Source: an uncultured Clostridia bacterium
Lineage (GTDB): Bacteria > Bacillota > Clostridia > Christensenellales > Aristaeellaceae
Direction: 5' to 3'
NCBI GenBank assembly: GCA_934643825.1
Contig: CAKUCW010000003.1
Coordinates: 52,123-116,122, forward strand
DNA length: 64,000 bases
Shown here: piece by piece, positions 44,177-53,831 of the stretch
How positions within the stretch are numbered: position 1 is the stretch's first letter
Layout of the letters: each line of letters starts with the position of its first letter
Made by a program: the position numbers and the translations under genes
Notes under the pieces: model-generated
The model's input: the letters and a program-made list of their open reading frames with translations, nothing else
Told to the model about the DNA's origin: nothing
Databases searched by the model: none

Positions 44177-45244
44177 TTACACGCCCTCAATCCCCAGCTC
44201 CGCCGCGATTTTCCGCAGCTCCGCAAGCGTGTTTTCTTCAACAGGTACGCCGTTTTTCAGCCTGTCCGCCTGCGCCTCATGCGCCTTTTCGCCGGGCGTA
44301 TAGATGCGTGCGCATCCGGGAATCTTTTCGCTGTCGCGCAGCGCCTGCAAATAGCCGCTCAGCCGCGCACGGGTTTCAGACGGATCACCGAACATCGCCG
44401 GATCAAACGCCATGAAGAAATGGCTGGTATGGTCGCCGTGTCCGCCGCACATCTCCGGGGAGATCATGCCCTGCGCCAGCACGCCGGTCAGCGCCTCCAC
44501 CATGATGGCAAGCCCATAGCCCTTATGACCGCCGTTCAGCTCGCCTTCGCCGCCGAGGGGCAGAATGCCGCCCAAATCGCCGTTCAGAATCGACGCATTC
44601 ATCTTGGGCGCGTCGCTGCACGTCTTTCCTTCCCCATCAATCGTCCATCCCTCGGGCATCGGCTTGCCGCGCTTGTTGTAGACCTCGACCTTTCCCAGCG
44701 CAACCACGGTCGTGGAGGCATCGAACCAGAACGGATACGGATCGGCAGGCATGCAGAATGCCAGCGGATTGGTTCCCAGCATCGGCTCGCGCCCAAATGT
44801 CGGCACCATGATCGGTCCCGTGTTGGTCATTGAAAAGGCGGCAAGCCCTTCTTTTTCCGCCATCAGCGGATAATAGCCCGCAATGCCGTAATGCGTGGAG
44901 TTGCGAACGACGGTCATGCCGATTCCGGTCTTTTTCGCCTTATCGATTGCCATCCGCATCGCCTTTGCCGCCGTCAGATGCCCCATGGCAAAGTGCCCGT
45001 CGAGCAGCGCGGAAACCGGCGTTTCGCGGACGACTTCGGCTTTTGCATGAATGTCGATGCTGCCTTTTTGAATGTTCTGATGGTAATACATCATTCTCTG
45101 TGCGCCGTGGCTCTCAATGCCAAACAGATCCGCCTGCATCAGAACATCCGCAATCTGCGCCGCATCTTCCTTTTCAAAGCCTTCTTTTTCATATGCACGC
45201 TCCATAAACGTGCGAAGTGCCTGTGCCGATACTTTGGCATCCAT
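44177..45244 (-). CDS. Ldh_2-family malate/L-lactate-type dehydrogenase
   Basis: A 355-residue NAD(P)-dependent dehydrogenase of the Ldh_2 (YlbC/MdhII) family, unrelated to classical lactate dehydrogenase. The active-site segment HYGIAGYY and the Arg/Asp residues of GIESHGAQRM are conserved, as is the GHKGYGLAIMVE C-terminal motif. Members oxidise malate, lactate, ureidoglycolate or imino acids, so the substrate is open. The ATG at 45244 has AAAGGA six bases upstream and begins the conserved N-terminal helix. Confidence 0.9.
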   Translation of the reverse strand: MDAKVSAQALRTFMERAYEKEGFEKEDAAQIADVLMQADLFGIESHGAQRMMYYHQNIQKGSIDIHAKAEVVRETPVSALLDGHFAMGHLTAAKAMRMAIDKAKKTGIGMTVVRNSTHYGIAGYYPLMAEKEGLAAFSMTNTGPIMVPTFGREPMLGTNPLAFCMPADPYPFWFDASTTVVALGKVEVYNKRGKPMPEGWTIDGEGKTCSDAPKMNASILNGDLGGILPLGGEGELNGGHKGYGLAIMVEALTGVLAQGMISPEMCGGHGDHTSHFFMAFDPAMFGDPSETRARLSGYLQALRDSEKIPGCARIYTPGEKAHEAQADRLKNGVPVEENTLAELRKIAAELGIEGV

Positions 45245-45335
45245 GTTGATTCCTTTCTTCATACTCTGCCCCGTCAGAAAGCCCGGGGGATTCGCTTGGG
45301 CTTAGCAGTCTTCCGTTTTTGCGTTATACCGCCGT

Positions 45336-46811
45336 TCAAAGGGTGCCTTTCCGTTTATACAGCTTATAGGTTCTGACATCGTTCAGGTCGAACACGCCCG
45401 TTTCTTCCGCAATCTGCTCATAGCGCTCGCCCGGATCGGCATACCGCGTGACGACGAACATCGTCCTGCCTTCGCTCAGATAGGACGCGATGGCATCCTT
45501 CTTCTCCTGTGTCTGCAAATTGTTGTCCGCGAAATACCGACAGTTCGGCGTGATGCCCGCCGCCAGATAAAAGCCCTGATCCAGACTGGTGATGTCCAGC
45601 AGCGTCGGCTCTTCTTCCTGATTCATCATCGCCGCAAAGATCGTCTGCGGCATATCCGTCTTTTTCACGCTCATCAGCGGCACGGCGGCACAAAGCCCCA
45701 TGCACACAGGCGCAACCGCCAGCATCCCCGCAACAGGCAGCGCCATCACGCGCAGTCCGCTTTTCTCCGGCTTCGGCGCGATCCAGCCCAGCGGAATCAG
45801 CCCGACCGGCACAAGCGCCGCAAACACCAGCGCATAATACGGATGCGCCATCTCGCCCCAGTAGCAGGTCAGCAGCAGCAGTCCCGCGCCTATCGGCACG
45901 GCAAGCGCCAGCGCCCAAAATCCGCGCTCACGCGTCCGAATCGCGTCCGCGGCAATGAACAGCATGCCTGCCCCTGCCGCCAGCGCCAGCGCCGGATTGA
46001 CGAGGCTCTGCGTCCGCAGATAGGCCAGCGCGTTGTACAGATGCCCGGTCAGCGACATCGGTGTGCCGCTGTAATCGAAAAGGTTCTGGATAAAGTACAC
46101 GTCGATCCAGTCTTTCAGCACGCCGTTTGCCGCCAGATAACCCGCCGTGGGCAGGCAGACCAGCATGGCGCCCACGAGCATCCGCACCGCCGCGCCGAAC
46201 GCCGCCAGCCACCCCTGCTGAGCCATCAGCCCCAGCAGCAGGCACAGCCCCAGACCGGCAAACAGACCGCAATCCGTATACTTGATGAGGAACACCCAGC
46301 CCGCCGCCGCGCCAAAAAGCATCTGCGCCGCTTTGGGATGCGCCGTCCGGTTTTTTAAAAGCGCCAGCGTCAGCGCAATCCCCATCACCAGCGCAGGAAG
46401 GCAGAATTCCTCCGCGCTGCCGCCCTGCGTGAACGCCGTGCAGCAGCATGCCGCCATCACCGTCAGGGGCATCGCCAAGAGCGTCAGCCGTCCCTCTCCA
46501 TACAGGCAGACCGTGCGCCAGCCCGCATAAAGCGCCGCCGCAAGGCTTGCAACCTCCAGCATGAACACGCCGATAAAGCTCGTCTTCGAAACGCACGCGC
46601 CGAGCGCATAGAGCATGAACAGCAGCGGGCCTTTGTGGTCAAACAAATCGCGGTACGGCATCAGTCCCTGCGTCATCCCGCGTCCAATGGTAAAGTAGAT
46701 GTTGGTATCCGTCCAGAAGTTTGTCGCGTAAAGAAACGAACTGCTGCTGGCTATCATCAGCGCCAGAAACGCGCACAGAACCGCCATCAATACCGGAAAG
46801 AACCTCTTCAT
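45336..46811 (-). CDS. GT-C-type membrane glycosyltransferase-like protein 1
   Basis: A 491-residue protein with about ten to twelve membrane helices and a C-terminal soluble tail. The early loop DTNIYFTIGRGMTQGLMPYRDLFDHKGP has the Asp and Tyr-Arg-Asp arrangement of GT-C (ArnT/PMT-like) transferases, which use polyprenyl-phosphate sugars. Its sequence is about one-third identical by eye to the next gene upstream, so they are tandem paralogues. The ATG overlaps that gene's stop (ATGA). Donor and acceptor are unknown. Confidence 0.8.
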   Translation of the reverse strand: MKRFFPVLMAVLCAFLALMIASSSSFLYATNFWTDTNIYFTIGRGMTQGLMPYRDLFDHKGPLLFMLYALGACVSKTSFIGVFMLEVASLAAALYAGWRTVCLYGEGRLTLLAMPLTVMAACCCTAFTQGGSAEEFCLPALVMGIALTLALLKNRTAHPKAAQMLFGAAAGWVFLIKYTDCGLFAGLGLCLLLGLMAQQGWLAAFGAAVRMLVGAMLVCLPTAGYLAANGVLKDWIDVYFIQNLFDYSGTPMSLTGHLYNALAYLRTQSLVNPALALAAGAGMLFIAADAIRTRERGFWALALAVPIGAGLLLLTCYWGEMAHPYYALVFAALVPVGLIPLGWIAPKPEKSGLRVMALPVAGMLAVAPVCMGLCAAVPLMSVKKTDMPQTIFAAMMNQEEEPTLLDITSLDQGFYLAAGITPNCRYFADNNLQTQEKKDAIASYLSEGRTMFVVTRYADPGERYEQIAEETGVFDLNDVRTYKLYKRKGTL

Positions 46812-48286
46812 TTGCTTCTCCTTCTGTATAGATACAGCGCCTTGTTGAGCCGATTGTCATCGTCATAGCCCGCGTCCACGGCGATGAGCTGATAATTCCC
46901 GAATTCCGCCGGAAGCTCATTCCAGCTGACCAGCACATAATCCGGTATTCCCTCGCGGACATAGCGGTCAAGCTCATCGAGCATCACGTCGTACTGCACA
47001 TTCAGCCGGACGAAATACTTTTCCTGCGGAAGCGCGCCCGTCGTCAGATACAACCCATCGTCAAGATGGCTGTATTGCAGCAGCGTCGCGCCCGGCTCCA
47101 CATAGGCAGCCAGATGTCCCTGCGCGAGGTTTTCGAGCTTTTGCCCGCGCAGATAGGCGTTCGGCGTCCACAGCCACGCTGCCGCAAGGCTCAACGCACA
47201 CACGCCCAACGCCAGCCCGCCTCGCAGACTGCTCTTTTTCGGGCATCCGGCGCGAAGCGCAAGCCGCCGCGCCTGCATGATGCCGATCACGGCGAACGGC
47301 GCAAGCGCCAGCAGGCTGTATCGCCAGACGCGCCCCAGCGCCAAAACCGTGACGCTCTGCCCCAGCGCCATCGCCAGCATACACAGCCGAACGGCACGCG
47401 TTTCGCCTCTGTCGCACAGGAGCATCACCATGCCGACCGCCGCCGGAACACCCCAAAGCGCGTTTTGCAGCATATACCGTGCGATTTCCTTCAGATGTTC
47501 CGCGATACTCAGCGCTTCATCGCCGTAAAGGAAGATGTTGTTGATGAGATATGCCGTCACTGCGTCGCCCAGCGCACCGTTTGCCGCCAGATCAATCATC
47601 CACAGCAGAATCGGCACAAGCATGCCCGCCAGAAATACGCCTGCGCTCTTCAGCGCCCGCCGCAGACCGCCCTCGCGAAGCGCCAGCACGCCTTCGCAGA
47701 GGCAAAGCCCCAGCATGGCGCCCAGCAGGGTATATTTGATCGTGAAAATCAGCCCTGCCAGCACACCGCAGAGCGCCAGCCACGCGGGGCGCATCGGCTT
47801 GCCGCGCCTGCCGTATTCCGCGTAAGCAATCGCCGTTGCAGCCATCAAAAGCGGCAGGCAGAATTCCTCCGCGCTGTCTCCCTTGCAAAACGCGGAGCTG
47901 ATGAGGATGAGTGCGCCCCATGCCGCGGCGCCGCCCAGCGCCCACGCCCTGCCCGAACGCAGGCGGAAAAGCCGATACGCGGCAAAGAGCGCCGCCGTCA
48001 GGGAAAGCACTTCCATCAGATAGACGCCCAGAAAGCTCGAATCCGAAATGCACGCCGCCAGCGCGTGAAGCAGATAGAGCGTCGGGCCTTTCTGCTCATA
48101 GATATCGCGATACACGACGCCGCCCGCACGCATGACCCGCCCGACCGTCAGCAGGCAGTTGGCGTCCACCCAATCGTTGATCGGATACAGCGGCGAGCTT
48201 TGCGAAGCAAACAGCAGCATGACCGCCGCCAGCACCAAACAGGTCGCCAGTGCGCCCGCCCATTCCTTTCTGCGTTTCCGGTTCAC
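46808..48286 (-). CDS. GT-C-type membrane glycosyltransferase-like protein 2
   Basis: A 492-residue paralogue of the 45336 gene, with the same topology and the matching loop DANCLLTVGRVMRAGGVVYRDIYEQKGP. Its start overlaps the recQ stop in ATGA, and its stop overlaps the next start, so recQ and the two transferases form one coupled operon. That recQ is in the unit is probably chance or a transcriptional convenience; no functional link is evident. Confidence 0.8.
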   Translation of the reverse strand: MNRKRRKEWAGALATCLVLAAVMLLFASQSSPLYPINDWVDANCLLTVGRVMRAGGVVYRDIYEQKGPTLYLLHALAACISDSSFLGVYLMEVLSLTAALFAAYRLFRLRSGRAWALGGAAAWGALILISSAFCKGDSAEEFCLPLLMAATAIAYAEYGRRGKPMRPAWLALCGVLAGLIFTIKYTLLGAMLGLCLCEGVLALREGGLRRALKSAGVFLAGMLVPILLWMIDLAANGALGDAVTAYLINNIFLYGDEALSIAEHLKEIARYMLQNALWGVPAAVGMVMLLCDRGETRAVRLCMLAMALGQSVTVLALGRVWRYSLLALAPFAVIGIMQARRLALRAGCPKKSSLRGGLALGVCALSLAAAWLWTPNAYLRGQKLENLAQGHLAAYVEPGATLLQYSHLDDGLYLTTGALPQEKYFVRLNVQYDVMLDELDRYVREGIPDYVLVSWNELPAEFGNYQLIAVDAGYDDDNRLNKALYLYRRRSK

Positions 48287-50121
48287 TGTGCATCCTCCTC
48301 GTATTCGGCGATTTCCCGCAGGAAGGCTTCGCCGTATCGCTCCATCTTTCTTTCGCCCACGCCTGCCACGCGGAGCATCTGTGTGCGGTTTCTCGGCGCT
48401 TTCTGCGCCATGTCGCGAAGCGTCGCATTCGTAAAGATGACAAACGGCGGCACGTTCTGCTCCGCCGCAATGGCGCGGCGCAGATTGGATAGCCGCGCAA
48501 ACAGCGCACTGTCCGTAAACTTTTTCTGTCGAACGCGGTTTTTGATCTCCGGCGCGGCGTCCGTCGGCAGAAGCGCCATGCGCACAGGGCTGTCCCCGCG
48601 CAAAAACTCCCTTGCGGTTTCGCCCGCCTTCAGCCGGGGATATTTTCCATCCGTCACGCTCAGCGCGTCCTGCGCAATCAGCTCGTCGATCATCAGCCGA
48701 ACGTTTCCCTCGCCCTCCGCTTTCATGCAGCCGAAAGCCGTGAGCTTGTCCAGCCCGCGCTCGCGGATCTTCTCATCCGTTCGCCCGCAAAGGATCTTCG
48801 CAAGGGTCGCCTTGCCATATCGGCCATCCAGCAGCAGCACCAGCGCGACAATCATCCCCGCCTGACGGGTCACATCCCGCTCTTCCTCACGCGCCAGACA
48901 GCCCGAACAATTGCCGCAGTATGTCTTCTGAGGCTTTTCCCCGAAGTATTCCAATATCTTCGTCCGCAGGCAGCCGCCCTCTGTCGCGTAGAACGTCATC
49001 CATTTAAGCCGCTCTTTGGCGCGGTCGCCGACAATCTGCCGCGTCTGCTCATCAAGCTGACTGGCATCCTGCGCGTGATCGATCAAAAAGGAGTTGAGCC
49101 GAACGTCGCCCGGCTGATACAGCAGGCAGCAGGTCGCCTCTTCCCCGTCGCGCCCGGCACGCCCCGCTTCCTGATAGTAGCTCTCCAAATCCTTGGGCAT
49201 ATTGTAATGCACGACAAAGGACACGTTGGATTTGTCGATCCCCATGCCAAACGCGTTGGTTGCGACGATCACCGGGGCGCGGTCGCTGACAAAATCCTCC
49301 TGCGCTCTGCTGCGCATCTCGTCGCCCATGCCCGCGTGATAGCCCACCGCGTCCACGCCGCAATCCTGAAGCATGCGCGTCACATCCTCAACGCCCTTGC
49401 GTGTGCCGCAATACACGATGCCGCTCTGCCCCTTGTGTTCCTCCAAAAAGCGCCGCAGCTCTGCGTCGCGGTCCTTCGGTCGCCGAACCTCCAGAAAGAG
49501 ATTCGGTCGGTCAAAGCCGGTCAGAATGTAATAGGGATCATTCAGCCCGATGAGCCGAACAATATCGTCGCGAACGGTTTTCGTCGCCGTCGCCGTAAAG
49601 GCGCTCAGGCGCGGACGCTTTCCCAGCGCGTTTAAAAACAGCGCGATATTCAGATAACCGGGGCGGAAATCCTGCCCCCACTGGCTGACGCAGTGCGCCT
49701 CATCCACAACGACCTGCGCAATATTCGCGTTTCGGGCGAAATTCAAAAAGCCGTCGGTCATCAGCCGCTCCGGCGCAACGTAAATGATGCGGTAAACGCC
49801 CCGGCGGGCATTATCCAGCGCAAGCATGTACTGCCTCGGGGTCAGCGTGCTGTTGAGATATGCCGCACGAACACCGTATTGCAGCAGGGCGCTGACCTGA
49901 TCGCGCATCAGCGAAATGAGCGGCGAAACCACCAGCGTAATGCCCGGCAAAACCAGCGCCGGAATCTGATAGCACAGGGATTTTCCCGCGCCGGTCGGCA
50001 TCACCGCCATGACCTCCCGCCCGCGCAGGATGGCAGCCACCGCATCCTCCTGCCCCGGTCTGAAATCGTCGTAGCCGAATACCTCTTTGAGCGCTGTCCG
50101 CGCCGCTTCCATCGCTGTCAT
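48283..50121 (-). CDS. recQ: ATP-dependent DNA helicase RecQ
   Basis: A 612-residue 3'-5' helicase for recombination and fork repair. Walker A is PTGAGKSLCYQIP; the DEAHC box, SAFTATAT, and the GIDKSNVSFVVHYNMP and EAGRAGRDG motifs are all present. The zinc-binding Cys set (CLRTKI...CGNCSGC) and an RQC-like region follow, with a C-terminal HRDC domain from about 520 to 600. The ATG at 50121 has AAGGAG five bases upstream; the longer frame to 50187 has no ribosome site. Confidence 0.96.
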   Translation of the reverse strand: MTAMEAARTALKEVFGYDDFRPGQEDAVAAILRGREVMAVMPTGAGKSLCYQIPALVLPGITLVVSPLISLMRDQVSALLQYGVRAAYLNSTLTPRQYMLALDNARRGVYRIIYVAPERLMTDGFLNFARNANIAQVVVDEAHCVSQWGQDFRPGYLNIALFLNALGKRPRLSAFTATATKTVRDDIVRLIGLNDPYYILTGFDRPNLFLEVRRPKDRDAELRRFLEEHKGQSGIVYCGTRKGVEDVTRMLQDCGVDAVGYHAGMGDEMRSRAQEDFVSDRAPVIVATNAFGMGIDKSNVSFVVHYNMPKDLESYYQEAGRAGRDGEEATCCLLYQPGDVRLNSFLIDHAQDASQLDEQTRQIVGDRAKERLKWMTFYATEGGCLRTKILEYFGEKPQKTYCGNCSGCLAREEERDVTRQAGMIVALVLLLDGRYGKATLAKILCGRTDEKIRERGLDKLTAFGCMKAEGEGNVRLMIDELIAQDALSVTDGKYPRLKAGETAREFLRGDSPVRMALLPTDAAPEIKNRVRQKKFTDSALFARLSNLRRAIAAEQNVPPFVIFTNATLRDMAQKAPRNRTQMLRVAGVGERKMERYGEAFLREIAEYEEDAQ

Positions 50122-50269
50122 GCCTGCTCCTTCTGCTTCCCTATAAGAATCCTTTTTATTATATCGCCCCCGGCAAAGCAGCGTCAAGCCTGCCCCGTAA
50201 ATTGTGCATGCGGGCGGGAATATTGCCTCTCGCTTCTGAGCAAACTGTTGGCGTCAGGAGGTGGCTGCT

Positions 50270-50434
50270 ATGAACCTGTATCCCAATCTGTATGCGCTGC
50301 TTGAAAGCGACTCCCATGCCCGAAGGCTCTTCGAGCGTGCGCCCGCGCAGATTCGGCGTCAGCTGCTCGTCAGGCGGCAAACCATCCGTTCCGTCGCCGC
50401 GCTGGACGCCGCCATCGAAGCCCTGCAAAGCTGA
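50270..50434 (+). CDS. Small hypothetical protein
   Basis: A 54-residue protein with AGGAGG eight bases before its ATG at 50270 and a strong terminator straight after the stop. It is mostly helical and rich in Leu, Ala and Arg (for example AQIRRQLLVRRQTIR), with no Cys or signal peptide. It is divergent from recQ. The ribosome site, terminator and codon use suggest it is real; I do not recognise it. Confidence 0.6.
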   Translation: MNLYPNLYALLESDSHARRLFERAPAQIRRQLLVRRQTIRSVAALDAAIEALQS

Positions 50435-50442
50435 AATACCCA

Positions 50443-50490
50443 AAAACAACGCACTCCCCAACGGTCAGGCAGGGGAGTGCGTTGTTTTTA
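50443..50490. terminator. Bidirectional terminator
   Basis: A 15-bp stem (AACAACGCACTCCCC/GGGGAGTGCGTTGTT) flanked by T-runs in both directions, between convergent genes. Confidence 0.88.
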
Positions 50491-50527
50491 GATTCTTTAA
50501 AAAAACAAATCAGGAAAGGCGAATGAA

Positions 50528-51058
50528 TTACTCCGCGATCACATTCAGAGAAGATGCAATCGCGTCCGCGATCGGCAGGAATTCCGCGTCGGAAGCCGGC
50601 GTGAAGAGGAACATATAGTAGCCCGCGTCCACGCTGTCCGGCATCACAATGCCGAGCGTGTCGTTTTCTGCATCAGCAAAGACGACGACGGAAATGCCGT
50701 TGACTTCCTGAACCTGCGCATTTTCATAGACTTCGACCAGACCCGCCTGAATCTCCGCCGCGGTCTGCGCAGCATCCAGTTCCTTCCATACCACGGCCAG
50801 TCCCTGCGCTTCGTCAGCAGAGCATGCCGCATACACATAGCCCTCTGCCGCCTGCTCGTCGTTCAGCTCGACGTCCGTCCAATCGGCAGGAATATAGAAT
50901 TCAAAGCTCTCGCCCTGAATCAGCTGACCTTCCGCTTTCAATTCTTCCAGCGCGGCGGCATCCTGCGCGGCATCCGCGGCAGGCACTTCCTCAGCCAGAG
51001 CCAGAGAACCCATCATCATCGTAACCAGTGCAAGCACGAGTGCAAACCATTTTTTCAT
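50528..51058 (-). CDS. Secreted hypothetical protein
   Basis: A 176-residue exported protein with a clear signal peptide (cleavage after SLALA, about residue 22) and no lipobox. The mature part is acidic, with a beta-rich core (ESFEFYIPADWTDVEL...) seen in small Clostridial secreted proteins that resemble the SCP/PsbP-like fold of unknown role. GGGAGG lies seven bases before the ATG at 51058. Upstream extension to 51241 is noncoding. Confidence 0.8.
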   Translation of the reverse strand: MKKWFALVLALVTMMMGSLALAEEVPAADAAQDAAALEELKAEGQLIQGESFEFYIPADWTDVELNDEQAAEGYVYAACSADEAQGLAVVWKELDAAQTAAEIQAGLVEVYENAQVQEVNGISVVVFADAENDTLGIVMPDSVDAGYYMFLFTPASDAEFLPIADAIASSLNVIAE

Positions 51059-51147
51059 TGTAGTTCCTCCCTTTTGTTTATGGGCAGCATCATCGTAATT
51101 GGCACGCGGCGTCTGCCCCTTCCACTGCGTTCCGCGTGCTGGGTCAT

Positions 51148-51176
51148 AGTGTAGTACTTTTTGCCAGCTTTCGCAA
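51148..51176 (-). promoter_or_regulatory. Promoter of the secreted protein gene
   Basis: TTGCGA and TACACT are 17 bp apart on the minus strand, divergent from the promoter at 51246. Confidence 0.55.
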
Positions 51177-51245
51177 CCGTTTTTGCACGAATGACGTTTT
51201 TTCTGCACGAATGACATCGAATTTGCCCGGAATCCCGCCATTGAC

Positions 51246-51274
51246 TTGGTTCCGGCGTCAGTTTGTGCTATAAT
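51246..51274 (+). promoter_or_regulatory. Promoter of the LytTR regulator
   Basis: TTGGTT and TATAAT are 17 bp apart; leader about 45 nt. Confidence 0.65.
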
Positions 51275-51322
51275 ACTGAATTGATTCTATTTCGTTCATT
51301 CGAGGGAGGTTAACGATTCTCT

Positions 51323-52048
51323 ATGAATATCCGCATCGCTATTGTCGATGACCAGCAGTCGGATCGCGAAGCGTTGAAAAACGATCTTCCTCAGCATATG
51401 CCCGTCGGGCTGAGTGCGTCGATCTCCTGCTTTGACAGCAGCGAAACCTTTTTGCAGGGCTTTACGCCGGGCGATGATTCGCTCGTCTTTCTGGATATCT
51501 GCATGGGCGGCATGAACGGCATTGAAGCCGCCCGCCGTGTGCGCCAGCGAAGCGCACGCTGCCTCATCGTGTTCCTGACCTCTTCACGCGAGTACGCGTT
51601 CGACGCGTTTCCCGTCCACCCGTTTGATTACCTCGTCAAACCTTATCGTCAAGAAGAAATCGACCGTGTGCTGAATTCTGCCCTGCGCTTCATCGCGGAA
51701 TCCGAAACGCAGGTGGAAATCCGCCTGCCGCGTCAAAGCATTCTCCTCGCGCACAGCCAGATTGCCGCCATTGCCTCCCATGGACACAGGGTGGATATCT
51801 TCACCGTGCCGGGCGCATGCCTTGAAAGCTCGATGACGTTCGGCGAACTGGATACCATGCTGCGGGGGGATGAGCGTTTTCTGCCCTGCAACCGCGGCGT
51901 ACTGATCAACATGGATGAAGCGCTCAAGCTGGATGGCGAAAGCATCCTGATGGCAAACGGCATGCATTTTCCCCTGCGCCAGCGCAACCGATTGGAGCTG
52001 ATCAACCACTTCACAGAATACCAAATCAAGCGAATGATACGGAAATAA
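51323..52048 (+). CDS. LytTR-family response regulator
   Basis: A 241-residue response regulator of the AgrA/LytR type. The receiver domain covers residues 1-120, with acidic pocket DD (9-10), phospho-acceptor Asp 58 (VFLDIC) and the Lys of VKPY. The LytTR DNA-binding domain follows (about 135-240). No histidine kinase is next to it, so its partner is elsewhere or it is an orphan. It is followed after 187 bp by the sugar transferase gene. GGGAGG precedes the ATG. Confidence 0.92.
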   Translation: MNIRIAIVDDQQSDREALKNDLPQHMPVGLSASISCFDSSETFLQGFTPGDDSLVFLDICMGGMNGIEAARRVRQRSARCLIVFLTSSREYAFDAFPVHPFDYLVKPYRQEEIDRVLNSALRFIAESETQVEIRLPRQSILLAHSQIAAIASHGHRVDIFTVPGACLESSMTFGELDTMLRGDERFLPCNRGVLINMDEALKLDGESILMANGMHFPLRQRNRLELINHFTEYQIKRMIRK

Positions 52049-52126
52049 TCCGTAAAACAACGAAAGCAACGTCAAATAACAAAGGAAGAACCGATATCTG
52101 CTTTGCTTCTTTTCTTCATCCGTAAG

Positions 52127-52155
52127 TAGACAGAATCCATTGAATCCACTATAAT
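52127..52155 (+). promoter_or_regulatory. Promoter of the sugar transferase, with a 9-bp direct repeat in the spacer
   Basis: TAGACA and TATAAT are 17 bp apart. The spacer holds GAATCCATT followed directly by GAATCCACT, two adjacent 9-bp near-repeats. Confidence 0.6.
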
Positions 52156-52235
52156 GGTCATCATTCCGTTTTCAAGGGTGTATGCCGTTTTTGCAGCATA
52201 GCCCGATATTCCGAATTCGTGTAAAGGAGTTGTTT

Positions 52236-53630
52236 ATGGATTCACCGCAGATGTCTGCACGCGTTCGCACGCTGCTCACTTCCGTATTGAGTTATATTTC
52301 TTTCCTTTTGGCATATTACATCCGCTTTTACCTGCTGCATGGCACGCCGTCCTATGGCTTCAAGGTCTATTTCGCGATGGGCTTTGCCGTTGCTCTGCTG
52401 CATTATGTGATATACAGCCTGTTTTTCTATCCGCAGACGAACCTCTATCGCCGCTTCGGCAAGCAGGTTCAGCGCACGATTCTGTGCGAAGCGCTCTGCG
52501 CGGGCATGACGCTCTCCTTCCTGTTTCTCGTCGACTTGCAGAATATATCGCGTATCGCCGTGTTCATCAGCGCAGGCGTATCCACCCTGCTCATCAGCAT
52601 CAAACATTATATCGTCATGCGCGTCTACGCAACGCTCCTGCGGAGCGGCATCTATCAGCGCACGACGCTGCTCATCGGCGAAGGCTCAACCGCACACCGC
52701 TATGCTTCCATCGTCATCAACGAGCCGGAAGCGGGGCATCACTTGGTCGGCTATGTCGCCGATGAAACCCTCTACGTCAACAGCAAACGTCTGGGCAATT
52801 ATGACGCGCTGGAACACGTTCTCTTTTCAACGCCGGTCGATGAAGCCATCATCGCGCTGCCTGCGAGCAAATATGTGCTGCTGGACGGCATTATCGCCCT
52901 GTGCGAAAAATACGGCGTGCCGCTGCGCATCATCCCCTGCTATGAAGAACGCGTCAGCTATCAGATCGTTACCAGCAAATTCGAAGATATTCAGATGGTC
53001 GGCATCCGGGATATCCCGCTCAATCGGCTGTATAACGCGTTCATCAAGCGTGCGTTTGATATCGTCGTTTCGCTCAGCGCACTGATCCTGCTTTCGCCGC
53101 TGATGCTCATCACGGCAATCGGCGTTCGCCTTTCCACGCACGATACGGTTTTCTTTGCGCAGACGCGCATCGGCAAAAACAAAAAGCCGTTTAAAATGCT
53201 CAAATTCCGAAGCATGAAGCCCAACACCGGAGAGGACAGCGCATGGTCAACCAGCGAAGACGACCGCAGGACGTTCTTCGGCGCCTTGATCCGCAAGCTG
53301 TCCATCGATGAGCTTCCCCAGCTCATCAACGTGTTGAAAGGCGACATGAGCATCGTCGGGCCGCGCCCGGAGATTCCCCACTTTGTCGAGCAATTCCGCG
53401 ATGAAGTGCCGCTGTACATGATTCGCCACATGGTCAAGCCCGGCATCACGGGGTTGGCGCAGGTCAGCGGCTATCGCGGCGACACCTCCATTCGCGGGCG
53501 GATCGACTGCGACATCGCCTATATCGAAAACTGGACGATTTGGGTCGATGTTCGCATCATCCTGCGGACGTTTACCGCGATGATCAACAACGAAACGCTT
53601 CCGCCTCTGCATCGGGCGCACAAGTCCTGA
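52236..53630 (+). CDS. Polyprenyl-phosphate sugar-1-phosphate transferase (WcaJ-like)
   Basis: A 464-residue polyprenyl glycosylphosphotransferase that starts a surface glycan by moving a hexose-1-phosphate (often glucose or galactose) to undecaprenyl phosphate. Four N-terminal helices are followed by a Rossmann-like CoA_binding_3 domain, then the bacterial sugar-transferase domain from about residue 270, with KRAFDIVVS, LKFRSM, SIDELPQLINVLKGDMSIVGPRPE and GITGLAQVSGYRG. AAAGGAG lies six bases before the ATG at 52236. No other glycan cluster genes are adjacent. Confidence 0.93.
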   Translation: MDSPQMSARVRTLLTSVLSYISFLLAYYIRFYLLHGTPSYGFKVYFAMGFAVALLHYVIYSLFFYPQTNLYRRFGKQVQRTILCEALCAGMTLSFLFLVDLQNISRIAVFISAGVSTLLISIKHYIVMRVYATLLRSGIYQRTTLLIGEGSTAHRYASIVINEPEAGHHLVGYVADETLYVNSKRLGNYDALEHVLFSTPVDEAIIALPASKYVLLDGIIALCEKYGVPLRIIPCYEERVSYQIVTSKFEDIQMVGIRDIPLNRLYNAFIKRAFDIVVSLSALILLSPLMLITAIGVRLSTHDTVFFAQTRIGKNKKPFKMLKFRSMKPNTGEDSAWSTSEDDRRTFFGALIRKLSIDELPQLINVLKGDMSIVGPRPEIPHFVEQFRDEVPLYMIRHMVKPGITGLAQVSGYRGDTSIRGRIDCDIAYIENWTIWVDVRIILRTFTAMINNETLPPLHRAHKS

Positions 53631-53659
53631 GCCTTCGGCGCAGCTCGAGTCGGTTCCCT

Positions 53660-53690
53660 TCCCCTTTCCTTTTGGAAAGGGGATTTTTTC
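53660..53690 (+). terminator. Terminator after the sugar transferase
   Basis: CCCCTTTCC and GGAAAGGGG around TTTT, then ATTTTTTC on the plus strand. Confidence 0.88.
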
Positions 53691-53831
53691 TTTTCTCCCC
53701 GCATAAAACAATATCACATGAAAATCGCCCGACTTAATTCCAAATAGGTTTGAAGTGATTTTTGCGGACGTGTTCTTTTCGGTGCATTCAGGATAATATA
53801 AAAGCACCAACTTTCGTCAGGGGGAATGGGA

